Source: an uncultured Eubacteriales bacterium (GTDB lineage: Bacteria; Bacillota; Clostridia; Oscillospirales; UBA644). From it: a stretch of DNA of 64,000 nt. Below, piece after piece: positions 7,922-15,974 of this stretch. Made by a program: the position numbers and the translations under genes. Each line of letters starts with the position of its first letter. Position 1 is the first letter of the stretch. Where the stretch lies: assembly GCA_934438175.1 (NCBI GenBank), contig CAKSBH010000008.1:31651-95650 (forward strand), given 5' to 3'. The notes below the pieces were generated by a model. The model worked only from the letters and a program-made list of their open reading frames with translations, searched no databases and had not been told where the DNA came from.

Positions 7922-8761
7922 ATGAAAAGAGTATTGGCTTTCGTTTTTGCAGCACTTCTCTGCCTCGGCAGCTGCTGTGCATGCACCGCCCCCTCACTCA
8001 AACTGGATACCGCAACGGTCAACTTCGGCGACGACCTTTATGTCATTGCCTTCCGCAAAGGAGATGACGCTCTTTGCGGCGCCGTTGAGACGGCATTGGC
8101 ACAACTGGTTCAGAACGGGAAAGCGAAAGAAATTTCCGAAAAATGGTTTGGAACCGACCTGGTTATTTTTGACGGCTCCAGGTCCTACGAGAAAAGCGAC
8201 GCAAACGGGTCGTCCGACTCGCTGGACTACATCAAGCAAAGAGGGAAACTGATCATTGGGCTTGACGACACCTTTGCGCCGATGGGATTTCGCGACACAG
8301 ACGGAAAACTGGTAGGATTTGACATCGATCTGGCAAACGAAGTGGGAAAAATTCTCGGCGTTACCGTTGAATTTTGCCCAGTTGTCTGGACCGCAAAAGA
8401 ACTCAATCTGAAAGAAAAGAAAATTGACTGCATCTGGAACGGTCTTTCCAGCACGCCGACGCGTCAGGAGGAAATGACACTCTCAGCAGCATACCTCAAC
8501 AACAAAATCGTAATCATGGGTCCCAAGGCATCAGAGATTCAGACACTTGCCGACCTCGCCAACTACAAAATCGGCATTCAGACCGCAAGCTCTGCCCTGG
8601 AGGTCGTCGAGGCAAGTGAGGTCTACCGGGACATCCGGGACTGCCTCGCGGAATTTGAAACATACGACGAAGTCATTCTTGATATCAAAGCGGGCCGACT
8701 GGATGTGATGATTGTAGACGAAATTCTCGGCAACTACAAGAAGACAAACCTTGAAAAATAA
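7922..8761 (+). CDS. Amino-acid ABC transporter substrate-binding lipoprotein with apparently permuted domain order
   Basis: This is a polar amino-acid type (SBP family 3) binding protein of 279 residues. It starts at the ATG at 7922, with AAAGGAG upstream. A signal peptide ends in a lipobox-like LGSC, so it should be a membrane-anchored lipoprotein. The order is unusual. Residues about 35-80 (FRKGDDALCGAVETALAQL then GKAKEISEKWFG) are what normally forms the C-terminal end of this family. A linker follows, then the normal N-terminal start GKLIIGLDDTFAPMGF, and GFDIDLANEVGKILG. The protein stops at VDEILGNYKKTNLEK, where the canonical C-terminal segment should follow. The permease starts 14 bases on, so no missing tail is hidden downstream. 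Confidence 0.88.
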   Translation: MKRVLAFVFAALLCLGSCCACTAPSLKLDTATVNFGDDLYVIAFRKGDDALCGAVETALAQLVQNGKAKEISEKWFGTDLVIFDGSRSYEKSDANGSSDSLDYIKQRGKLIIGLDDTFAPMGFRDTDGKLVGFDIDLANEVGKILGVTVEFCPVVWTAKELNLKEKKIDCIWNGLSSTPTRQEEMTLSAAYLNNKIVIMGPKASEIQTLADLANYKIGIQTASSALEVVEASEVYRDIRDCLAEFETYDEVILDIKAGRLDVMIVDEILGNYKKTNLEK

Positions 8762-8775
8762 CAGGTGTTATAAAT

Positions 8776-9510
8776 ATGAATTTCTCCACGTTTTTCGCAG
8801 TTTCATTCATGGAATACACCGGGGTCATCCTGCCACAGTTGCTGGAAGGTGCCCTGCAGACGGTCCGCATCTTCGCCCTGACACTTGTGCTTGCCGTTCC
8901 ACTCGGCTTGCTGGTATATTTCGGAAGCGCTACAAAATTTCTTCCGCTGAAGATTTTCACACGGGCTTATATCTGGGTCTTCCGCGGAACCCCGCTGATG
9001 CTTCAGTTGTTTTTTGTATACTTCTTCCTCCCCTACATCGGCATTACGCTGAGTGCATTCCAGTCGGCGATCTTCGCTTTTGCCGCAAATTACGCCGCTT
9101 ATTTTGCCGAAATCTACCGGTCGGGCATTGAGTCCGTCGATCCCGGTCAGACAGAAGCCGCCCGTGCGCTCGGGCTCTCCAAAGCAAAAACCATGCGATA
9201 TATCATCCTTCCGCAGACGTTCCGCAGAATTATCCCGCCATTTTCCAACGAAGTAATCACTCTGGTGAAAGATACCGCCCTGGTCAACGTCATTTCCGTT
9301 TCCGAACTGCTTCGTGCCGCAAAAAGCGCGGTCAACCGCGACACCAATCCGACCGCATATCTGATTACGGCAATCATCTACCTCATTCTTACGTTTGCGC
9401 TGACCATGTTTTCCGGCTGGCTGGAGAAAAAAGCGTCCTACTATGAGCCAAAGCAGGAAGATCCTCACAAAAAGAGACGTCCGGAATTTCTTTCCCGGCT
9501 CGGATCTTGA
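8776..9510 (+). CDS. Amino-acid ABC transporter permease
   Basis: This is an inner-membrane permease of the HisM/GlnP type, 244 residues with about five membrane segments. The coupling-helix EAA motif reads EAARALGLSKAKTMRYIILP (about residues 133-152), followed by PFSNEVITLVKDTALV, both typical of polar amino-acid uptake permeases. It lies 14 bases after the binding-protein gene, so the two are cotranscribed. No ATP-binding subunit gene follows. The next gene is on the other strand behind a terminator, so the ATPase must be encoded elsewhere or shared. The C-terminal tail is hydrophilic and basic. Confidence 0.95.
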   Translation: MNFSTFFAVSFMEYTGVILPQLLEGALQTVRIFALTLVLAVPLGLLVYFGSATKFLPLKIFTRAYIWVFRGTPLMLQLFFVYFFLPYIGITLSAFQSAIFAFAANYAAYFAEIYRSGIESVDPGQTEAARALGLSKAKTMRYIILPQTFRRIIPPFSNEVITLVKDTALVNVISVSELLRAAKSAVNRDTNPTAYLITAIIYLILTFALTMFSGWLEKKASYYEPKQEDPHKKRRPEFLSRLGS

Positions 9511-9520
9511 AGCGAAAAAC

Positions 9521-9562
9521 AAAAACAGGAGAGCGAACCATCCGGAACGCTCTCCTGTTTTT
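9521..9562. terminator. Bidirectional terminator between permease and methyltransferase genes
   Basis: Arms AAAACAGGAGAGCG (9521-9534) and CGCTCTCCTGTTTTT (9549-9562) pair over 14 bases with a 14-base loop. There is a T-run on the plus strand and an A-run on the other side, serving both converging genes. Confidence 0.85.
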
Positions 9563-9567
9563 ACACT

Positions 9568-10713
9568 TCATACAAGCGGAATTTTACAGGAATAGGTTTC
9601 AATGGCAGGATGAACCCCGAGCTCAGCAAGCAGTTTCCGATAGCTTGCCTCCGCTTCCGGGTTTCCGTCCGAGACCTTTTCAGCGCGGATCAGAAGATTC
9701 TTCGGAGTATCCAACGGCGAACAGTATTCCACACAGGAAACCCGATATCCGCATGCTTCCAGCTTCATGCAACGAAGCCCGTCGGTAAGGATATCGTTCA
9801 TACGGGCACGGAAGATTCCGTGACGGAGAATGCCGTCCAGTTGCGGCATCCGGTACTGATCCAGCAACTCTTTGTGGCAACAGGGCACGCAGACAATGAT
9901 CCGTGCGTTGTTTCGGATGGCATACCCCAATGCCATATCCGTAGCCGTGTCACAGGCGTGCAAGGAGATCACGGCATCCGGTTGCCCCTCGTCAAAAAAG
10001 CGCAAATCCTCACACACGAACTTCATGTTTTTATAACCGAGCTTTTCCGCCATCTCATTGCTGTCCCGAATCACAACATCCTTGATGTCAATTGCGACAA
10101 AATTTGCCCGGATATGCTTCTTTTCCCAAAGATAATGATTCAGAATAAACGAAAGATACGATTTTCCGCAGGCACAGTCCACCACGGTCAGATTATTTTT
10201 TCCGTCAAACAGATCTCCGACAAGATCCAGAAAGCGGTCCGTCTGGTTGTATTTCCGAATCATACTGTTGCGGAGTTTTCCGTCCTCAGTCATAAAGCCG
10301 AGAACCTTCAAAAGCGGAGCCGCCGTTTTCAGGTCAAGGTTGTATTTTTTATTCTTCAGCCCGAATGCAGAGGCGTCTTCCTGAATCTCTTCCTTTTCCA
10401 TCCGCACATTCCGGTCATCCGCACAGATACGCGACAGACGTCCGCGCTCCCAATATTCAATCTTTGCACTGTCATACCGAAGGACTGCATCCGATATCCA
10501 CCCAAGCAGTTCCTCCATGGATTCTGTTTGACGCGTTCCGGCAAAGCTGTACAAAAATCCGCCGGTTTCTTCGCGCTCCGCCGAACCGTTGTACGTTTTC
10601 CCGCCGGACACCACCGTCCAGCGCAGTGCGATAAAATAATCCGGCGCCTGCTCGTATTTTGCTCCAAAGCCGGAAAGCATCAGATCGATTTTTCCCTTTT
10701 GTTTCGCGTTCAT
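9568..10713 (-). CDS. Class I SAM-dependent methyltransferase (Methyltransf_32-like)
   Basis: This protein of about 381 residues has an N-terminal region of unknown fold (1-150). Its methyltransferase domain starts at VVDCACGKSYLSFIL, the SAM-binding motif I. It continues through FVAIDIKD (motif II), SLHACDTATD (motif IV position) and VPCCHKEL. The combination of LHACDTATD and CCHKEL is characteristic of the Methyltransf_32 (GSTCD-like) group, whose substrate is generally unknown. I prefer the ATG at 10713 (AAAGG 9 bases upstream) over the in-frame ATGs at 10719 and 10752. It is a single-gene unit divergent from hflX; a TATACT -10-like box lies about 25 bases upstream. Confidence 0.8.
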   Translation of the reverse strand: MNAKQKGKIDLMLSGFGAKYEQAPDYFIALRWTVVSGGKTYNGSAEREETGGFLYSFAGTRQTESMEELLGWISDAVLRYDSAKIEYWERGRLSRICADDRNVRMEKEEIQEDASAFGLKNKKYNLDLKTAAPLLKVLGFMTEDGKLRNSMIRKYNQTDRFLDLVGDLFDGKNNLTVVDCACGKSYLSFILNHYLWEKKHIRANFVAIDIKDVVIRDSNEMAEKLGYKNMKFVCEDLRFFDEGQPDAVISLHACDTATDMALGYAIRNNARIIVCVPCCHKELLDQYRMPQLDGILRHGIFRARMNDILTDGLRCMKLEACGYRVSCVEYCSPLDTPKNLLIRAEKVSDGNPEAEASYRKLLAELGVHPAIETYSCKIPLV

Positions 10714-10780
10714 ATCCATCCGCCTTTCTTTGTGTGCTATACAGTATAACATATTTTTTTATGAATTTCTACCGTTCCCA

Positions 10781-10809
10781 TTGAATTTTTTCTTCCGCCG
10801 TGGTAAAAT
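10781..10809 (+). promoter_or_regulatory. Sigma-A-like promoter of hflX
   Basis: The -35 is TTGAAT (10781-10786), the spacer is 17 bases and the -10 is TAAAAT (10804-10809), 29 bases before the GTG start. Confidence 0.65.
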
Positions 10810-10838
10810 ATCTTATCTGCTTGAAAGGGGGAAATCCC

Positions 10839-12089
10839 GTGACAGAAGAAAAACAAAAGGAAACCGCCGTTCTCATTGCCGTGGATCTCGGAACGGAGGA
10901 CTGTGAAGCATCCGTCGCTGAGTTGGAACGCCTGGCCGATACCGCCGGAATCGAAACCAAAGCGACCATCATTCAGAAAGCCGAAAAGTGGAATGTCGCC
11001 ACATACATCGGCGAGGGAAAAGCACGGGAAGTACACGATTTCTGCGAAGCGAACAAGATCGACCTCGTTATTGCAGACGACGAATTGAAGGGCTCTCAGG
11101 TACGGGAGTTGGAAAAAATTCTGGATTGCCGTGTCATTGACCGTACCATGCTCATTCTGGACATCTTCGCCTCCCGGGCACGTTCCATCGAAGGAAAACT
11201 GCAGGTAGAGCTCGCCCAATACAGATACCGGCTCCCACGCCTCACCGGATACGGCGGAGCGTTGTCCCGCCTTGGCGGCGGAATCGGAACGCGGGGGCCC
11301 GGCGAAACCAAACTGGAAACCGACCGTCGGCACATCAAACGCAAGATCGAAGCATTGGAAGAAAAACTGCGTGACGTATCGGCGCGGCGTGAAATGACCC
11401 GGAGAAGCAGAAAAAAGAACAACGTACCGACCGTTGCCCTGGTCGGCTATACCAACGCAGGAAAATCCTCTTTGATGAATGCGTTGTGCGAAGATGCGGA
11501 TGTTTACGTACAGGATCAGTTGTTTGCCACACTGGATCCCACCGTACGCCGTATCCGCAACGAGGACGGAATCGAAGTGCTGCTGACCGATACGGTCGGC
11601 TTTATCCGCAAACTTCCCACAGACCTGATCCGCGCATTCTCATCAACTCTGGAAGAATCCACGGATTCGGATCTGATTCTTCGTGTTGCCGATGTTTCGG
11701 ATCCCGAAATGGAAGTGCAGCTGCAAACGGTGGATTCCATTCTGGAATCGTTGGGAACGACGGAAAAACCGATTTTCACGGTATACAACAAAAGTGACCT
11801 TTGTCCACAGAATCTGCCGAGAATCACATCGGAAGATACGTTCTATGTCAGTGCCGCGACCGGCGAGGGGCTGGAAGAACTCCGACGCGCCGTTTTTCAG
11901 AAAGTTGCACCGGTCTGCCGCGCCGACCTGTTCATCCCCTATGCAGACGGCGGCGTGGTAAGCCGTCTGCACGAATGCGGAAAAATCCTGGACGAGAAGC
12001 ACACGGAAACCGGCACACACATCTCGGTTTTGCTTTCGCCTGAAGACCGGGGACGCTTCCGGGCTTATCTGGAACAGAGAACGGATTGA
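10839..12089 (+). CDS. hflX: GTPase HflX, ribosome-associated
   Basis: HflX is a GTPase that binds the 50S subunit and splits stalled or stressed ribosomes. The 416-residue protein has the N-terminal HflX domain (KWNVATYIGEGKAREV) and a glycine-rich linker, with GGALSRLGGGIGTRGPGE written here in one piece of 18. The G domain follows: G1 GYTNAGKSS, G3 DTVGFIRKLP and G4 NKSD. I chose the GTG at 10839 because AAAGGGGG stands 7 bases upstream; the ATG at 10800 lies on the promoter and has no ribosome site. The TGA is overlapped by the -35 of the valS promoter. Confidence 0.95.
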   Translation: MTEEKQKETAVLIAVDLGTEDCEASVAELERLADTAGIETKATIIQKAEKWNVATYIGEGKAREVHDFCEANKIDLVIADDELKGSQVRELEKILDCRVIDRTMLILDIFASRARSIEGKLQVELAQYRYRLPRLTGYGGALSRLGGGIGTRGPGETKLETDRRHIKRKIEALEEKLRDVSARREMTRRSRKKNNVPTVALVGYTNAGKSSLMNALCEDADVYVQDQLFATLDPTVRRIRNEDGIEVLLTDTVGFIRKLPTDLIRAFSSTLEESTDSDLILRVADVSDPEMEVQLQTVDSILESLGTTEKPIFTVYNKSDLCPQNLPRITSEDTFYVSAATGEGLEELRRAVFQKVAPVCRADLFIPYADGGVVSRLHECGKILDEKHTETGTHISVLLSPEDRGRFRAYLEQRTD

Positions 12090-12114
12090 CAAATTGCGGA
12101 TTATGAGATATAAT
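12086..12114 (+). promoter_or_regulatory. Sigma-A-like promoter of valS
   Basis: The consensus -35 TTGACA (12086-12091) overlaps the hflX stop codon, the spacer is 17 bases and the -10 is TATAAT (12109-12114). The leader is only about 40 bases, too short for a T-box, so valS here is not T-box controlled. Confidence 0.85.
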
Positions 12115-12158
12115 AAGCAGAAATATATTTTTTATTAGAAAAGTTGAAGGGTTTTATT

Positions 12159-14789
12159 ATGAGAAAAGAACTGGAAAAAGTATACGACCCTCATGCCGTG
12201 GAGGACCGGATCTATTCTTACTGGATGGATCATGAGTTTTTCAAGGCAAAGATTGATCGTACAAAAAAGCCGTTCACCATTGTCATCCCGCCTCCCAATG
12301 TCACCGGACAACTGCATATGGGACATGCCTTTGACGAAACGCTGCAGGACATTCTCATCCGCTACAAACGGATGTGCGGATTTTCTGCCCTCTGGGTACC
12401 GGGAACGGACCATGCCGGCATTGCCACGCAGATCAAAGTTGAACAGGTTCTGCGCGAAGAAAAGGGATTGACCCGCTACGATCTCGGCAGGGACGCATTT
12501 CTAAATCTTGTCTGGGACTGGAAGCGCAAATACGGCAGCCGTATTACCACGCAGCTGAAAAAACTCGGATCTTCCTGCGACTGGTCAAGAGAACGCTTCA
12601 CCATGGATGAGGGCTGTTCCCGCGCCGTTAAAGAAGTATTTGTCAACCTATACAACAAGGGTTTGATTTACAAGGGCTCACGCATCACCAACTGGTGCCC
12701 TCACTGCGTTACTGCCCTTTCGGATGCCGAAGTGGAATATACCGAACAGGAAGGGCATTTCTGGCATATCCGCTACCCGGTCAAGGGGGAGAATGACCGT
12801 TATGTGACCATCGCTACCACGCGTCCGGAAACCCTGCTGGGAGATACAGCGGTTGCCGTCAATCCGGAAGACAGTCGTTACACGGATCTAATCGGAAAAA
12901 CATTGATTCTTCCGCTGGTCGGCAGAGAGATTCCGGTGATTGCCGATGAGTACGTAGACAAGGATTTCGGCACCGGCTGCGTAAAAATCACCCCGTGCCA
13001 CGATCCCAACGACTTTGAAGTAGGCAAGCGTCATAACCTGCAGGAAATTCTGATTCTGGACACCAAGGGTTGCATTATCAACGGCGGCAAATACAACGGA
13101 TTGACCCGGGAAGAAGCCCGCAAACAGATTGTGAAGGATCTGGAAGAGGGCGGTTATCTGGTCAAGATCGAAAAACACGTCCATAATGTCGGAACGTGTT
13201 ATCGTTGTCACAACAATGTGGAGCCGATGGCCTCTGAACAGTGGTTTGTCCGAATGCAGCCGCTTGCAGAACCTGCAATCGATGCCGTCCGCACGGGAAA
13301 AGTCCGCTTTGTTCCCGATCGCTTCACGGCCGTGTATACGCATTGGATGGAAAATATCCGCGACTGGTGCATTTCCCGTCAGTTGTGGTGGGGACATCGG
13401 ATTCCCGCCTTCTATTGCGACGACTGCGGAGAAATGGTCGTTTCCAAAGAAGACGAAGTTTTCTGCCCCAAATGCGGAAAGAAAATGCGGCAGGAGGAAG
13501 ATGTTCTCGACACCTGGTTCTCCTCGGCACTCTGGCCGTTTTCCACGCTCGGCTGGCCGGACAAGACCGAAGATCTGGACTACTTCTACCCCACCGATAC
13601 CTTGGTCACGGGATACGACATCATCTTTTTCTGGGTTGCCCGCATGATTTTTTCCGGCATTGAGCATACCGGAAAGGTTCCGTTCTCTACGGTGTATCTC
13701 CATGGACTGATCCGGGATGAGCAGGGACGCAAATTCTCCAAATCCCTGGGCAACGGCATTGACCCTCTGGATATGATTGAGCAATACGGCGCAGATGCGC
13801 TTCGCTTCACGCTGGTGACGGGAAACGCGCCGGGTAACGATATGCGGTTCTATCTGGACGGGGTGAAGGCATCCCGAAACTTTGCCAACAAGATCTGGAA
13901 TGCCGCCCGTTTTGCGCAGACCTATCTGACCATTGACGAAGTGAAATTGCCCGAAAAGATCGAGATTGAAGACCAGTGGATTCTGCACGAGCTGAACGAA
14001 ACGGTCCGGGATGTACATGAGAATCTGGACAAATACGAGCTTGGCGTTGCTGCGCAGAAGCTTTACGATTTTATCTGGACAAAGCTTTGCGACTGGTACA
14101 TCGAACTGGTCAAGCCCCGGTTGTTTGAAACCAACAGCAACAAAGAAACCAATCTCTCGGCACAAAACGTTTTGTGCTATGTGCTGTCGGAAACGCTGGC
14201 ACTTCTGCACCCGTTCATGCCGTTTATTACCGAAGAAATCTGGCAGAATCTGCCGCACACCGGAGAAGCCCTTGTCATTGGCAGGTATCCGGAATATCAT
14301 GAGAAACTGAACTTTGCCGATGCGGCGTCCCAGATGGAAGACGTTATGGCACTGATCAAAGCCGTCCGTCAGATCCGCACCTCCATGAACGTTCCGGTCT
14401 CGCGTAAAACCACGCTGTTCATTGACAGTAAAAATGCACAGGAATACCGAAACGGTGCCGCGTTCCTGACACGCCTTGCTTCGGCAAGCGAAATCCGTAC
14501 AGAGTCCGTTCAGGATTCTACCGGCATGGCAACCGTTGTTACGCCGGATGCCAAGGCCCACATCCCGTTGGGGGAACTCATTGACGTTGATAAAGAAAAG
14601 ACACGTCTGGAAAAAGAAATTGCTACTCTGACCGCAGACATTGCCCGCGTGGATCAGAAACTGTCCAATGAGGGTTTTGTGAAAAAAGCGCCGGAGAAAG
14701 TGGTGACCGAAGAACGGGACCGCCGCGCGAAGCTGGCAAGCCAACTGGAAAACGCAAACCGCGCACTCCGGGATCTCGAAAAATTGTAA
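12159..14789 (+). CDS. valS: Valyl-tRNA synthetase
   Basis: This class Ia aminoacyl-tRNA synthetase charges tRNA-Val. The HIGH motif is LHMGHAFD (about residue 49) within PPNVTGQLHMGH. The editing domain spans about 190-340 and contains TTRPETLLGDTAV. A zinc-ribbon-like pair, CDDCGE and CPKCGK, lies in the middle of the protein. KFSKSLGNG replaces the textbook KMSKS, and the C-terminal coiled coil begins near DVDKEKTRLEKEI. I chose the ATG at 12159 (876 residues, AAGGG 7 bases upstream) over a TTG five codons earlier. The long minus-strand reading frame across it is a codon-bias shadow. Confidence 0.98.
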   Translation: MRKELEKVYDPHAVEDRIYSYWMDHEFFKAKIDRTKKPFTIVIPPPNVTGQLHMGHAFDETLQDILIRYKRMCGFSALWVPGTDHAGIATQIKVEQVLREEKGLTRYDLGRDAFLNLVWDWKRKYGSRITTQLKKLGSSCDWSRERFTMDEGCSRAVKEVFVNLYNKGLIYKGSRITNWCPHCVTALSDAEVEYTEQEGHFWHIRYPVKGENDRYVTIATTRPETLLGDTAVAVNPEDSRYTDLIGKTLILPLVGREIPVIADEYVDKDFGTGCVKITPCHDPNDFEVGKRHNLQEILILDTKGCIINGGKYNGLTREEARKQIVKDLEEGGYLVKIEKHVHNVGTCYRCHNNVEPMASEQWFVRMQPLAEPAIDAVRTGKVRFVPDRFTAVYTHWMENIRDWCISRQLWWGHRIPAFYCDDCGEMVVSKEDEVFCPKCGKKMRQEEDVLDTWFSSALWPFSTLGWPDKTEDLDYFYPTDTLVTGYDIIFFWVARMIFSGIEHTGKVPFSTVYLHGLIRDEQGRKFSKSLGNGIDPLDMIEQYGADALRFTLVTGNAPGNDMRFYLDGVKASRNFANKIWNAARFAQTYLTIDEVKLPEKIEIEDQWILHELNETVRDVHENLDKYELGVAAQKLYDFIWTKLCDWYIELVKPRLFETNSNKETNLSAQNVLCYVLSETLALLHPFMPFITEEIWQNLPHTGEALVIGRYPEYHEKLNFADAASQMEDVMALIKAVRQIRTSMNVPVSRKTTLFIDSKNAQEYRNGAAFLTRLASASEIRTESVQDSTGMATVVTPDAKAHIPLGELIDVDKEKTRLEKEIATLTADIARVDQKLSNEGFVKKAPEKVVTEERDRRAKLASQLENANRALRDLEKL

Positions 14790-14797
14790 CACAAAAA

Positions 14798-14837
14798 AAT
14801 AAGAAACCGTCCGGATTTCTCCGGACGGTTTCTTATT
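14798..14837. terminator. Bidirectional terminator between valS and the RlmL-like gene
   Basis: Arms 14798-14815 and 14820-14837 pair almost perfectly (core AAGAAACCGTCCGGA with TCCGGACGGTTTCTT) around a 4-base loop. The convergent genes end on either side. Confidence 0.85.
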
Positions 14838-15963
14838 TCTCCTCTTTCGGGGGACGCGGACCGTAGAATTGATACAACTGACATTCCAGTCTTCCGTTAT
14901 ACAGTTTACGGCGTTTGTCCGCCTTGCGGCCAAACAATTTTTCAAAATTCGGAACCGGCGTAATCACGGAATACGACCAGGTATCCAATTTGCGAAACAC
15001 CTTTCCCATATCCCGATACAGCGCCTCTACCTCCCGGGTTTCTCCGAGGCGGTGCGCATACGGAGGATTGGTCAGAATAAACCCATATTGCTTACGGGAA
15101 GAAAGATCCCGCACGTTCATCTGCTTGATCCGAACAAGCCCGTCCATATCGGCTGCTTCGGCATGAAGCTGCGCCAGTTCTACGGCTCTCGGGTCCAGAT
15201 CACTTCCGCTGATATCCGTTTCGGCATCCGGACGGAAACGATCCCTCGCCTCCGCACGCGCAAACCGAAATACCTCCGGAGCAAAAGTATGCCAGGATTC
15301 GCAGGCAAATCCCCGTTTCAGTCCGGGCGCACGGTCGGAAGCGATCATCGCCGCTTCAATGGGAATGGTTCCGGAACCGCACAGAGGGTCCACCAGGGTA
15401 CGGTTCCCCTTCCAGAAACTCAGCAAAAGCATTGCGCACGCCAGTGTTTCCTTGATGGGCGCCTCCCCTGCCAGGACACGGTATCCGCGCTTGTGCAAGC
15501 CGGCACCGCTGGTATCGACGGCAACGGTAACAACATCTTTCAGAATTGAAATCAAAATTTTATATTCCGTTCCGTTCTCGGGAAAAACCTCACGCCGATA
15601 ACGCACCTTCATTTTCTCAACAATGGCTTTTTTTGCAACGGACTGACAGTCCGGTACGCTGTGAAGCGTGGAATCAACGGAATTACCGAGAACATGAATA
15701 AAAGCATCTTCCGGCAAAAAATCCGCCCATTCCACAGCATAAACGCCCTGAAACAGTTCCTCAAAAGATTGCGCCTCAAACGAAGCAAGCCGGATCAGAA
15801 TCCGATCCGATGTGCGCAGCCAAAGGTTGGCGCGGGCAACATCCGCCTCCGTTCCGGAAAAGATGACCCGCCCGTTTTCTGTCTTTGTCTCATATCCCAA
15901 CTGTTTCAGTTCCCGCGCGGTCACACTTTCCACGCCAAACGCCGAGGTGGCAATGATATCCAT
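14833..15963 (-). CDS. THUMP-domain 23S rRNA N2-guanine methyltransferase (RlmL-like)
   Basis: This class I RNA methyltransferase of 376 residues matches the YpsC/RlmL N-terminal half. A THUMP domain (about 1-155) leads into the SAM domain, with VDPLCGSGTIPIEAAMIA as motif I and ILTNPPYAHRLG as the NPPY catalytic motif for exocyclic amino groups. By family it should methylate N2 of a guanine in 23S rRNA; the exact position is inferred. The ATG at 15963 is preferred (AAAGGA 5 bases upstream); the upstream in-frame extension to 16023 overlaps the neighbouring gene. The distance to the GH38-like gene stop is 11 bases, so the two are cotranscribed. Confidence 0.92.
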   Translation of the reverse strand: MDIIATSAFGVESVTARELKQLGYETKTENGRVIFSGTEADVARANLWLRTSDRILIRLASFEAQSFEELFQGVYAVEWADFLPEDAFIHVLGNSVDSTLHSVPDCQSVAKKAIVEKMKVRYRREVFPENGTEYKILISILKDVVTVAVDTSGAGLHKRGYRVLAGEAPIKETLACAMLLLSFWKGNRTLVDPLCGSGTIPIEAAMIASDRAPGLKRGFACESWHTFAPEVFRFARAEARDRFRPDAETDISGSDLDPRAVELAQLHAEAADMDGLVRIKQMNVRDLSSRKQYGFILTNPPYAHRLGETREVEALYRDMGKVFRKLDTWSYSVITPVPNFEKLFGRKADKRRKLYNGRLECQLYQFYGPRPPKEEK

Positions 15964-15974
15964 AAAAATCCTTT

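Noticed and set aside
12090..12158. T-box leader before valS
   Set aside because: The promoter leaves only about 40 bases of leader, and no specifier loop or antiterminator is present.
12888..14945. A 685-codon minus-strand open frame across valS
   Set aside because: Shadow of valS; no ribosome site or domain.
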